Below, piece by piece: positions 7,049 through 16,705 of a stretch of DNA of 22,824 bases. A program made the position numbers and the translations under genes. The stretch is from Podochytrium sp. JEL0797 (lineage: Eukaryota; Chytridiomycota; Chytridiomycetes; Chytridiales; Chytriomycetaceae). Within the stretch, counting starts at the first letter, position 1. The number at the start of each line of letters is the position of its first letter. The notes under the pieces are model-generated. The model searched no databases. It had not been told where the DNA came from and was given only the letters and a program-made list of their open reading frames with translations. The DNA lies in assembly GCA_027596195.1 (NCBI GenBank), contig JADGJG010000356.1, positions 1 through 22,824 on the forward strand, given 5' to 3'.

Positions 7049-10000
7049 TTATTTTGATTGCATCACAATCGATGTTGAAGTTGAGAGTCCCAAAACTCCC
7101 ATCCCCTTGCTAAATTTGTTTTCAAACTCTTGTCGGGCTTCGTCGCATTTAAATTCGAATGTAATCACGCCCTCTGGATGAACGGCAATTGTCGATTTCA
7201 GGCCGTTGATGACTCTCGGACCTGATTTCAAAACAAAACTGTCCACTTCAAACCTGCTGTGGATTTGAATCAGCGCCTTCCCTCGAATCGGCACCAGGCT
7301 GATGTCAGCGAGACACCACGGTCGAGGCCGAAATTCCTTCGCCGTTTTGATTTGGCAACAAGCGACCCCTTGATCATGGGCCAAAATCGCGAATCTTGAT
7401 TTTAGGCCAAAAGTACTGAAGCTGCGCACAGTCTGTATTGCGACAGGGCTGGGTACGTTTGGTAAGGTGGATTTGTTGGTGATTGGAATATTGGTTATTC
7501 TCGGCGAGGAGTCTGCCCGCTTGGCGACCGAGCTTGAGAGTGAAAACACAATATGCAGTTTTTCTGAGAATATCTCCGTGACTTTTGGAATCAGAATGGA
7601 TCCCATCGTGATGAAGACGAGCGCGCCAATAGCAATGACTTGGAGATTCATACTATTCTCTGATGCTTGCGGTGTCGACATTACCACTGGAATAAAGACC
7701 AATGCGATCACTGCAAGTGCAGCAACAATCACTGACGCAAATGTTGATTCTCCAGTGTGATCCTCACTGTCCCGTGTAATCACGACCAAGAAAATCATCA
7801 GCAACAGCAACAGAAAGTTGAACACCCATAGAAGCGTTTCATGAATACTGCCGAGTCCATTTGTCTTACAAGAATTCATGTAACCATCAAACAAGGGCTT
7901 TGGCTTGATGAGAGAAAGTGGACTCAATCCATTCCAAAGACCCAGTAATATCTGAGACAGAACGTTAGAAAGAAAGACCTAAAGATATGAGAGAAAGCAA
8001 TCACGTACCACTTCCATACAAAGAATGGTTCCGAACGGCCTCAGCATGAACTTGATTGCAGAAAATCCTCGTGCGACTTTTTGTCCTCTGACAATCAAAT
8101 GATACATCAAATACAGCTTTGATATAAGTGCTGCAGAGATGATGCTGTAGCCTGATAGTTGAAGCGAAACCAATGCGCGACATTTCCAAAGTGACCCAGG
8201 CTGAAAATACAGGATCAGCGAGCTCGTTAGGAGAATGCAGCCAATTATCATGCTGTAAATGAACTCGATTGATGATCTGATCATTGTCTTTTCCTTCTGA
8301 AACTTCAGCACGGCCGACAGGCTGGCAAAGCAAGCCGCTCCAGACAAAACCAAGACAGTTATCAGAACTTGCCCCCCGGAATTAGACAGTGAAGGAACGA
8401 ATTCATTGAAATGTACATTCAGGACATCTGGCGGAATAACTGAAGTGTTACCAAAGAAAATTGGCTGGACATTCGGGTATTCTGTGAAGGAAGTTCCGGC
8501 CAGATTCGTCCGACCAAAACCAACAGCAGAAAAGTTTGCATTCGCCAGAGTATACTTTGCTTCGTATGGGCTATTTTGTGATTTTTTGAGTTTCAGAAGC
8601 AGGCGAAATCCAACACACTCACAGCGCAAGACTCCCATATTGGTTGAGCACCATTGGCTGTGCAGAAAGTCCACTATACGAGACATTTTGGAACAGTGTG
8701 TAATTCATGCGATCCTGAAGTTGTCTTGACCCGAGCATTTCTGGCGTGAAATCGACATTGCTTTTCAGGAGCTGCAAGGCAAGAGTCAGCTTAAGGGAAC
8801 TGAATCTCAGCATTCTTACTTTATCAAAGGCAAGAAGCATCATCATTATGCAATCAAAAGAGCCATTGTTCCCGACCGCGAGCGATTGTTTAATAATTTC
8901 AGCGATGCTGGAAAGAATATTGTATATTAAGCATGTTTCCCACTTCGGTCACTTACGTAAAATTGTGCAGTTTAATAGTGTCAATGAGCGGATGATCACT
9001 CTGAAAGAAGGACGTGTTTGTGGTTGGTGGGAGACGTTGCCATCGGATGTAACCCATGCTCCATTTTGCAGTCTCTTTCGAGCTTGTACCTGACCAAGCA
9101 CAATTAGACAGACCAAATGTTGTGAGTAAAGCACCCACGAAATCCATTGAAGCCCATCCAAACATATTCTGGACCAATCAATCCGCAATTTCCAAAATCA
9201 GGAATCAGGGTGGTGAGGAACGACGACTGCGCTGACACAATGAAGTATCGAACATTTGATGTCTTCAATATTCCACAAATGGAAATGATTGTTTCGTTGG
9301 TATATCCAGGAGTAATTCCAACACTGTCAACAATTGCAATGTTGTGATTGTTCATGGATTTTTGAATATCCCCTGCATAACTGAGGGACATTGCATCGCC
9401 ATTTTGATAGACAATTGCAACATTTTCGACTTTCCAACGTTTGAGGAGTTGGAACAGATGTTCACCAAACCCTGTCCAAATGGGCGTTAGAAAGAAATTG
9501 TGGATAATTTGATCTGCAATACCCACCAAGACTCGGATACATTCGAAAGAAATACGGATAATTGCTCTTGTTATCGAATCGAGGAGCAGTGGGACCTACC
9601 CCACATGTGGGAATCTTGTGCAGCGAGAGAGGTTGCAACCCGCCCAACATGGTCGACGAATATCCAAAGCCAGCAAGACCAATAACATCAGAATTGACGA
9701 TGCTTGGGCTTAAAGTAGCAGCAGCATATCCCGTCATAGATGGATATTGGCCGCTTTGATAGACGGGGAGATATTCTCCACACTCGGAAAATCTCTTGAC
9801 GTTCACAAGAACACCAGGCAGAATGTCGGGACTATTGTTGATCAACTCAACTGCCGCCAATTTGGTAAGATCGGAAATGTATGTGGTCATCTGCACCCCC
9901 ATGGAGATCGGGCGGGAGACGTTCCCCGCGATTTGTTGTGGGCTGAACAAATCAAGCGAATAATTTCCAACAAGCGCGCCTCCGTCTGCAAATGTCAGAG

Positions 10001-10058
10001 TGTCCATAAAGCAGTATTCGTCAACGAAACCGATCGTGATATTGACGCGTTTCGCCAT
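7049..10058 (-). CDS. Class C (GABA-B-like) seven-TM receptor, copy A
   Basis: Predicted plasma-membrane G-protein-coupled receptor with a periplasmic-binding-protein-like ligand domain; the ligand is unknown. Exons: 10058-9527, 9471-9139, 9089-8957, 8907-8820, 8771-8623, 8570-8009, 7951-7049 (899 aa); every phase agrees. The ligand domain (about 5-440) includes AAVELINNSPDILPGV and VENVAIVYQNGDAM. Seven TM segments lie near 479-500, 513-533, 548-571, 584-607, 635-658, 668-690 and 701-722. Cys542 at the top of TM3 and Cys627 in loop 2 fit the class C disulfide. ENSMNLQ..GSILIPKV matches GABA-B TM7, and the Cys-rich domain of glutamate receptors is absent, as in GABA-B types. A 177-aa tail carries a conserved extra domain. 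Sequons (NIT, NYS, NVS) suit an extracellular N-terminus, yet the ATG at 10058 gives no signal peptide. Confidence 0.88.
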
Positions 10059-10387
10059 CGTGTCGTTTGAAGTTCAAAAAGAGAAGATTACTTTTCAAAG
10101 GATTTTCATTCTCTCTGCAGATCTCCAGCCTGCTCTTACAAGGTATACAATTTTTTTGGAAGATATAAAGTACGTGAGTGGAGTTAATAGGTTGCATGTA
10201 ATGGAAGGTAAAATCTTGTCCGCACATTAATTTTTAAACGAAACCACTATTTTTAGGGAATGTAAGGCGGATAAAAACAAATGCAGACAGGAGGCATGTT
10301 TTGCCATTATATTTTCACTGATGTTCAAGTAGAATAATCAGCATGAGTACATCGCAATCATGACGCGGCCAACGAATACGTGATTCA
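10059..10387. other. Intergenic between the two receptor copies
   Basis: About 330 bp that must hold the copy A promoter and the copy B 3' end. No clear TATA box and no AATAAA close to the copy B stop were found. The minus-strand frame 10227-10021 only overlaps the receptor start out of frame. Confidence 0.55.
10095..10109 (-). other. Upstream ATG with stop, leader of receptor copy A
   Basis: ATGAAAATCCTTTGA lies 51 nt upstream of the copy A ATG and in frame with it, but is closed by TGA at codon 5 and again at codon 12. The first 13 bases are shared with copy B. It may be a five-codon upstream ORF or the ruin of a signal-peptide start. Confidence 0.5.
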
Positions 10388-13300
10388 TCATTTTAATGTC
10401 GATTGCATTGAACTGGATGTTGAGCTCGAGAACCCTAAAACTCCCATTCCTTTGCTGAATTTGTCTTCAAACTCTTGTCGTGCTTCTTCAGATTTAAATT
10501 CGAACCGAATCACGCCCTCTGGATGAACAGCGATCTTCGAAGTCATGCCGTTGACAGCAGTGAGACCTGATTTCGCTATAAAACAGTTCACTTCAAATCT
10601 GCTGTGGATTTGAATCAGCGCCTTCCCTCGAATCTTCGCCAGGCTGATGCAAGCGAGACACCATGATCGCGGCAGAAATTCGTTGGCCATTTTGACTTGG
10701 CAACAAGAGCCTCCTTGATCGTGGGCCAAAATCGTGAATCTTGATTTTAGACCAGCAGTACTGGCGTTGCGCATGGTCCGTGCCGGGACGGGGATTAGCA
10801 AGATTGGCGAGGTGATTTTGTTGGTGATGTGAACATTGGTTATTCTCGGCGAGGAGTCCGCCGGTTTGGCGACAGAGCTTGAGCGCGAAAACGCAATATT
10901 CAGTTTTTCTGTGAATATGGCCGTGACTTTTGGAATCAGAATGGATCCCAACGAGATGAAGACGACCGCGCCAATAACAATGGCTTGGAGATTCATACTA
11001 TTCTCTGATGCTTGCGGTGTCGACATTACCACTGGAATAAAGACCAATGCGATCACTGCAAGTGCAGCAACAATCACTGACGCAAATGTTGATTCTCCAG
11101 TGTGATCCTCACTGTCCCGTGTAATCACGACCAAGAAAATCATCAGCAACAGCAACAGAAAGTTGAACACCCAGAGAAGCGTTTCATAAATACTGCTGAG
11201 TCCATTTGTCTTACAAGTAATCATGTAACCATCAAACAAGGGCTTTGGCTTGATGAGCGAAAGTGGACTCAATCCATTCCATAAACCCAGTGATATCTGA
11301 GACGGAATGAAGAGTTAGAAAGGGCGTAACGATTCGATAGAAATTAATCACTCACCACTTCCATGCAAAGAATAGTTCCAAATGGCCGTAGCATGAACTT
11401 GATTGCAGAAAATCCTCGCGCCACTTTTTGTCCTCTGACAATCAAATGATACATCAAATACAGCTTTGATATAAGTGCTGCAGATATGATGCTGTAGCCC
11501 AGCAGTTGAAGTGAAGCCAACGCGCGACATTTCCAAAGTGACCCCGGTTGAAAATACAGGATCAGCGAGCTCGTTAGGAGAATGCAGGCAATTATCATGC
11601 TGTAAATAAACTCGACCGATGATCGGATCATTGTCTTTTCCTTCCGAAACTTTAACACGGCCAACAGGCTGGCAAAACAAGCCCCTCCAGACAAAATCAA
11701 AACAGTTGTCAGGACTTGTCCCCCGGAATTAGACAGTGAAGGAACGAATTCATTGAAATGTACATTCAGGACATCTGGCGGAATAACTGAAGTGTTCCCG
11801 AAGAAAATTGGCTGGACATTCGGGTATTCCGTGAAGGAAGTTCCGGCCAGATTCGTCTGACCGAAACCAACAGTAGAAAAATTCGTATTCGCCAGAGTAT
11901 ATTGTGCTTCGTACGGGCTATTTTAAGGGGTTTTATGAGTCTCGGAAGGAGGAGAAATCCAAATAGACTTACAGGGCAAGACTTCCATATTGATTGAGCA
12001 CCATTGGCTGCGCAGAAAGTCCGTTATAAGAGACATTTTGGAACAGTGTGTAATTTATGTGATCCTGAAGTTGTCTTGACGCGAGCATTTCTGGCGGGAA
12101 CTCGGCATTGCTTTTCAGGAGCTGCAAGGCCAAAGTCAGCTTATACGGGAACTGTATTCCAGCATTCTTACATTATCAAAAGCAAGGAGCATCATCATTA
12201 TGCAATCAAAAGAGCCATTGTCCCCGACCAAGAGCGCTTGTTGAACAATTTCAGCGATGCTGGAAAAGAATAATGTATTAAAATCTGTTTCCTCACTTCG
12301 GTCCTTACGTAAAATTATGCAGTTTAATACTGCTAACCAGCGGATGATCGCTTTGAAAGAAGGACATGTTTTTGGTTGGTGGGAGACTTTGCAATCTGAT
12401 GTAACCCATACCCCACTTTGCAGTCTCTTCAGAGCTTGCATCTGGCCAAAAGAACAATTAGACCAACTTAAAGTGGTGAGTAAAGCACCCACGAAATCCA
12501 TTGAAACTCATCCAGACATATTCTGGGCCAATCAATCCGCAGTTTCCAATATCAGGAATGAGGGTCGAGAGCAACCACCACTGTGCTGACACAATGAAGT
12601 ATCGAACATTCGATGTCCTCAACATTCCGCAAATGGAAATCATCGTTTCGTTGGTATAGCCAGGAGTAATTCCAACACTTTCGACAATCGCAATATCGTG
12701 ACTGTTCATTGATTTTTGAATATCCCCTGCAAAACTGAGAGACATTGCATCGCCATTTTGATAGACAATTGCAACATTTTCGACTTTCCAATGCTTGAGG
12801 ATTTGGAAGAGATGCTCACCAAACCCTGTCCAAATGTGCGTGAGAACAAAATTGAAAATGACTCAATTTAACACCCACCAAGACTCGGATACATTCGAAA
12901 GAAATACGGATAATTGCACTTGTTATCGAATCGAGGAGCAGTGGGACCTACCCCACATGTGGGAATCTTGTGCAGCGAGAGAGGTTCCAACGCGCCCAAC
13001 ATGGTCGAGGAATAGGCAAAGCCAGCAAGACCAATAACATCTGAATTAATAATATTTGGGCTTAAAGTAGCAGCAGCATATCCCGTCATTGATGGATATT
13101 GGCCGTTTTGATAGACGGGGAGATATTCTCCGCACTCGGAAAATCTCTTGACGTTCACATGAACACCAGGCAAAATGTCGGGACTGTTGTTGATCAACTC
13201 AACTGCCGCCGATTTGATGAGGTCGGAGATGTAGGTGCTCAGCTGTGCCGACATGTCGATCTGGTCAGAAATGTTTCCCATGATTTCTTGTCGGCTGAAC

Positions 13301-13410
13301 AAATCAAGCGAATAGTTTCCGACAAGGGCGCCTCCGCCTGCAAATGACAGAGTGTCCATATAGCAGTATTCGTCAACGAAACCGATCGTGATGTTGACGC
13401 GTTTCGCCAT
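10388..13410 (-). CDS. Class C (GABA-B-like) seven-TM receptor, copy B
   Basis: Tandem paralogue of copy A with the same role. Exons: 13410-12879, 12825-12493, 12441-12309, 12259-12172, 12121-11973, 11917-11356, 11296-10388 (901 aa); phases agree at all six junctions. The same domains are present: ligand domain with AAVELINNSPDILPGV, seven TM segments (GGACFASLLAVLKF, FIYSMIIACILLTSSLIL and others), IPKV after TM7, and the C-terminal domain ending in EARQEFEDKFSKGMG. TM regions are nearly identical to copy A, while the start of the ligand domain and the linker after TM7 differ most. No in-frame signal peptide. Only 124 bp separate its ATG from the tRNA gene, so its promoter is unusually constrained. 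Ligand and G-protein partner unknown. Confidence 0.88.
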
Positions 13411-13471
13411 CGTGGGGCTTGAGGGGAGGGAATAAAGGCGCCAAGAATGAGATTTTCAAAAGGATTTTCAT
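13373..13471 (-). other. Overlapping upstream ORF with signal-peptide-like sequence, copy B leader
   Basis: An ATG at 13471 opens a 32-codon frame beginning MKILLKISFLAPLFPPL, a good signal-peptide pattern (lysines, then a hydrophobic core). It runs out of frame (61 nt) past the receptor ATG at 13410 and ends at 13373. See findings. Confidence 0.55.
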
Positions 13472-13527
13472 CCATACAGCATATAGAGGGCACATAGTTA
13501 GCTCGTGCAAAAGGCGACTAAAAATAG

Positions 13528-13532
13528 AAAAA
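13528..13532 (-). terminator. Pol III T-tract terminator of tRNA-Leu
   Basis: TTTTT on the minus strand starts 3 nt after the discriminator base of the tRNA, with a second T5 tract about 10 nt further on. Confidence 0.75.
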
Positions 13533-13534
13533 TA

Positions 13535-13616
13535 TGAGCGGAGTGGGACTCGAACCCACGCCTCTTGCGAGACTGCAACTTGAGTGCAGCGCCTTAGACC
13601 ACTCGGCCATCCGCCC
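13535..13616 (-). tRNA. tRNA-Leu, anticodon CAA
   Basis: An 82-nt class II tRNA. The acceptor stem pairs GGGCGGA with TCCGCTC (one G-U pair), followed by discriminator A. The D arm is GCC/GGC. The anticodon stem CTGCA/TGCAG encloses the loop CTCAAGT, giving CAA (reads UUG). The variable arm is CTC-GCAA-GAG, and the T arm GTGGG-TTCGAGT-CCCAC. A box (TGGCCGAGTGG) and B box (GGTTCGAGTCC) are intact. CCA is not encoded, as expected in eukaryotes. There is no intron, although this isoacceptor often has one in fungi. Confidence 0.96.
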
Positions 13617-13790
13617 AATGAATTTATATTTGGTTCATTATTTAATGAATTTAGAAAATTTTTCCTCTTTAATGACAAATCTTTTTAAGATATTAACTCA
13701 AGTGAAGTGTATACGTGTGTATTCAATAGACAGCCAGTGTAAACAGCAAACAATAAAAACATCCGACCCCCAAAAAACCACCTTACGGCT

Positions 13791-16448
13791 TTACATCACG
13801 GTGCAATCTCCACCCTCCGCATTCGCCCCATCTTTCCTCCAATTCCCCGATCTACCCTTCTCCTGCGTCGACCCAGCCAACCCCTTCAACTCCTTTAACC
13901 TCTGCACGGCCCTCTTGTTGTTCTGAGCAGCCGCACGCATATACCACCGCCTCGCCTCATCCACATCCGCCCGCACCCCAACCCCATGCTCCGAGTAATA
14001 CCCAACCGCGTATTCAGCCTTCGGAAGCCCCTTATCGGCCGCTTTCCGCGCCCACAGGTACGCCTCCGTGTCACTCTGCTTCAACACGCCGTCGGCACCC
14101 GTGAGGTACCATCCCGAGAGGGCGAGTTCGGCTTCCGGGTCGCCTTGTTCGGCGGAACGCGTGTACCACGCGATGGAGCGGCGCGGTTCGATGGGGAGGT
14201 CGAGGAGGCCGTATTCGTAGCAGACTCCGAGTTTGTATTGCGAGGGAGAATATCCGAGTTGAGCGCCGCGGCGGTACAAGTCGTGTGCGTAGGCGGGATC
14301 CTGTCGGGGAGGTGGAGGAAACATTCATGAGCTCAAAATCGTCAACCCAATGAAAACGTCGAAACTCACCGGAATCACAATCCCATTCGTCTCTCCTTTG
14401 CCTTCATACAAGGTTGCCAATTCGTGGAGCGCATGAGGGGTCGTTTCGTCTGCCTGACTTCCCGCCCGCTTCAACCACGTCACGCCTTCCCTCGGGTTCT
14501 TTGGCTGGTTCAACAACCCATTCAACAGAATCATTCCGAGTTTGTACATGGCCGCCGTGTCTCCCAACGCCGCGCTCTTACGGTAAAACTGCACACTGCG
14601 GGCATAGTCCTTTTTGGTCCCAGCACCGACTTCATAGCACACGGCGGCACGGTACGCGGCAGCCGGGTGGTTCTGTTTCGAGGCTTGTACGTAGAGGGAA
14701 AAGGCTTTGTCGTGGTCGACGGGGAGTCCGAGGGATCCGTTTCCGTAACATTCGGCAAGGTAGAACATGGCTTCAGGGTAAGCAGCGCGACCGCTTTCGG
14801 ATTTCGTAAGTCGTTTCACCCATTTGAGGCCCTCGGCGTAGAGAATGTCTTGATTTCGTTTGGCCTTTTTGGGGTCCGGGTCAGATTCCATGGCGGCTGC
14901 AGAACCGTTGTTAGAAACGATACCCTTCTCCTGAACTGAAAAAAACTCAACTCTCAGCAGTGGCAATCAAAAACTTGGCAAAGTCCAACTGAACGCCAGG
15001 GTCCCCGCTCTTCTTTGCATTTTGACGATACACTTCTAAACTGTCCCCAAGAGCACCCTGAATCACAGCAGTCTGACCACTTCCACCCTCCGCTCTGTTA
15101 CGGCCCGACGCATTCGTTGCAGAGGACCGAATCGAACTGTTGTCGCTATCGGTTCTCGCCATCGGAATATTGGGAGATGGGGCAAAACTGTTGCTGCGCA
15201 TCTGAGGCATTGAATTCGAATGATGCGGAGGTTGTAATGGTTGTGGTGCCCCTCCTCCGTTCGGGAACTGTCCAGGAGGCATTTGCATTGCGCCTCCGGG
15301 TTGCGGGAATCCACCCATTGGGGGTGGCGGCATGCTTCCAGGTGGACCAGGTGGGCGAATCATGTACCCATATGGTGGCATCATCATTGGAGGCATGTTG
15401 GGATTGAACATCATTGGTGGTGGAGGGCGCACTTGCTGCAAGTGATGAAATCGGGTCAGATTACAACTGGTGCATGCACGAACGCGATATTTACCCCAGA
15501 CGCTCCTTCCGACATGGATCCAGTATCCGAAAACGTTTCAAACCGCTGCGAGTGAATCGAATACGCCCCACTCAGTCTGTGATCGGCCGCCTGGTCCTTC
15601 CCACTGCCTTCCGATCGAATACTCTGCCGATCCGCATTCTGCTCGTCATTCGTGATGGCATCATACGACCCTTTGCGCATCGGTGCAGGAGGAGGGGGCC
15701 CACCGGCAAAAGGGGGTCGCATCTGTCGTGTTCAGTGATCAACTTTCGAAATTTCACAAGCGCGGTTCGAATTTCGAAAGGAGGGTTACCATCCATGGAG
15801 GTGGAGGTCCCGGCATCATTGCAGGTCTTCCCATCATTCCAGGAGGTGGCGGCATCATTCCTGGAGGGGGAGGCATCCATTGGCCGTTGGGTCCCTGAAA
15901 TGCACGTCAAAACGCTTATCAAGTCTCCGACATATGCGCGGACTTGCACATACCATCATTCCAGGTGGAGGACGCATGAATGGCGGCGGTGGACCAGGCA
16001 TAAATCCGGGGCGGATCATGAAGGGAGGAGGGGGGCCCATTGGCGGCATTCCGTTCGGGGGCATTGGTCCGCCTGGTGGACCAGAGGGAGGACCGTTCTG
16101 GTTGCCCGGGGCGAAGCCAGGAGGCGCAAAGTTGGGCGGAGGGGGTCTGAAGCCGGGCGGAGGGGACATGGCTGGTTTTCAAATTGATTTCAGATCAGAA
16201 CTCGACTCGAAGTTCAAAGAGACCCAAGCAATGCCCCTTCAAAGCCCGATGGATCAAAAGGGGTCCTTACCATATCCAAAGTTGGGCGGGGGTCTCATGC
16301 CAGGCGGTGGGGGGCCATAGGAGGGGATGGAGGAGGTGGAGTGGACCGAGGTTGGTCGTTCGTCCTGCTGGTAGCCACTTGATCGGCGTGAATCGTCAAC
16401 GGAGATGTTGCTCATGCGAGCAGTGACTCCATCAACGTTGCTGCTCAT
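13791..16448 (-). CDS. Skt5/Chs4-like chitin synthase activator, Sel1 repeats
   Basis: Predicted activator or anchor of a chitin synthase at the plasma membrane or septum. Exons: 16448-16271, 16171-15954, 15894-15790, 15722-15495, 15435-14952, 14896-14370, 14300-13791 (749 aa); all phases agree. Residues 1 to about 350 are disordered and rich in Pro, Gly and Met (repeats such as PPPPGMM), with Ser-rich stretches. From about 371 the Skt5 core begins (GDSLEVYRQNAKKSGDP, DFAKFLIATAE), followed by Sel1 repeats such as AYPEAMFYLAECYGNGSLGL, KAFSLYVQASKQNHPAA and SIAWYTRSAEQGDPEAELAL. The protein ends CTVM, a CaaX prenylation box; yeast Skt5/Chs4 is also prenylated at its C-terminus. Exons 3 and 4 (105 and 228 nt) are phase 0-0 cassettes. 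The ATG at 16448 is the first of the exon with a matching downstream frame. Confidence 0.9.
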
Positions 16449-16705
16449 TTTCCGCGGCTTCAAACAACAATGGCAGTGGTGGGCTTGCGAGAAAAAATCG
16501 GGAGCAAAAATCTGTGTCTGCCTGGAATCCAATCCAAAGTGAAACATCATTTGTTATTTGTCAAAGGACAAAAGCAGTGCATTTGTAGACTGAAGTATTG
16601 ATTAATTGATTGAGTATTCCTTGTCGCACTTGTCATAACAAGGCGTCGAGCGGATGATGATGAATCCAGCGTCACCGCGGATCCTCGTTTATTGGGCTTT
16701 GTTTG
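16449..16705 (-). promoter_or_regulatory. Short spacer: Skt5 promoter and Nramp 3' end
   Basis: 257 bp between two genes on the same strand. It holds the Nramp poly(A) signal at 16688-16693 and must contain the Skt5 promoter. No clear TATA box seen. Confidence 0.5.
16688..16693 (-). terminator. Polyadenylation signal of the Nramp gene
   Basis: AATAAA on the minus strand in GCCCAATAAACGAGG, 12 nt beyond the TGA at 16706. Confidence 0.55.

Larger units (their letters stand above)
7049..13471 (-). repeat. Tandem gene duplication (about 3.3-kb period)
   Basis: Two direct copies of one receptor gene. Homology runs from about 50-60 nt upstream of each ATG to just beyond the stops. Exons 1-6 have identical lengths in both copies (532, 333, 133, 88, 149 and 562 nt). 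Exon 7 is 903 nt in A and 909 nt in B. Introns sit at the same positions but differ in length and sequence. The offset between copies in exon 7 is 3345 bp. Confidence 0.93.

Noticed and set aside
10095..10109. Nuclear reassignment of TGA to an amino acid to rescue the copy A leader
   Set aside because: TGA is the normal stop of the Nramp gene and of both YbjQ genes in this window, so reassignment is excluded.
13373..13678. 101-codon minus-strand frame through the tRNA gene
   Set aside because: Most of it is the tRNA sequence read as protein. Only its last third, the copy B leader, is of interest and is reported separately.
15880..16320. Gly-rich plus-strand frame that looks like a glycine-rich or collagen-like protein
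   Set aside because: It is the reverse of the Pro-rich Skt5 exons 1-3 and runs through their introns.
15780..16320. CRISPR-like or tandem DNA repeat array in the GGAGGTGGCGGCATC region
   Set aside because: The repetition is irregular, codon-based, and explained by Pro/Gly/Met-rich protein repeats in a eukaryotic gene.
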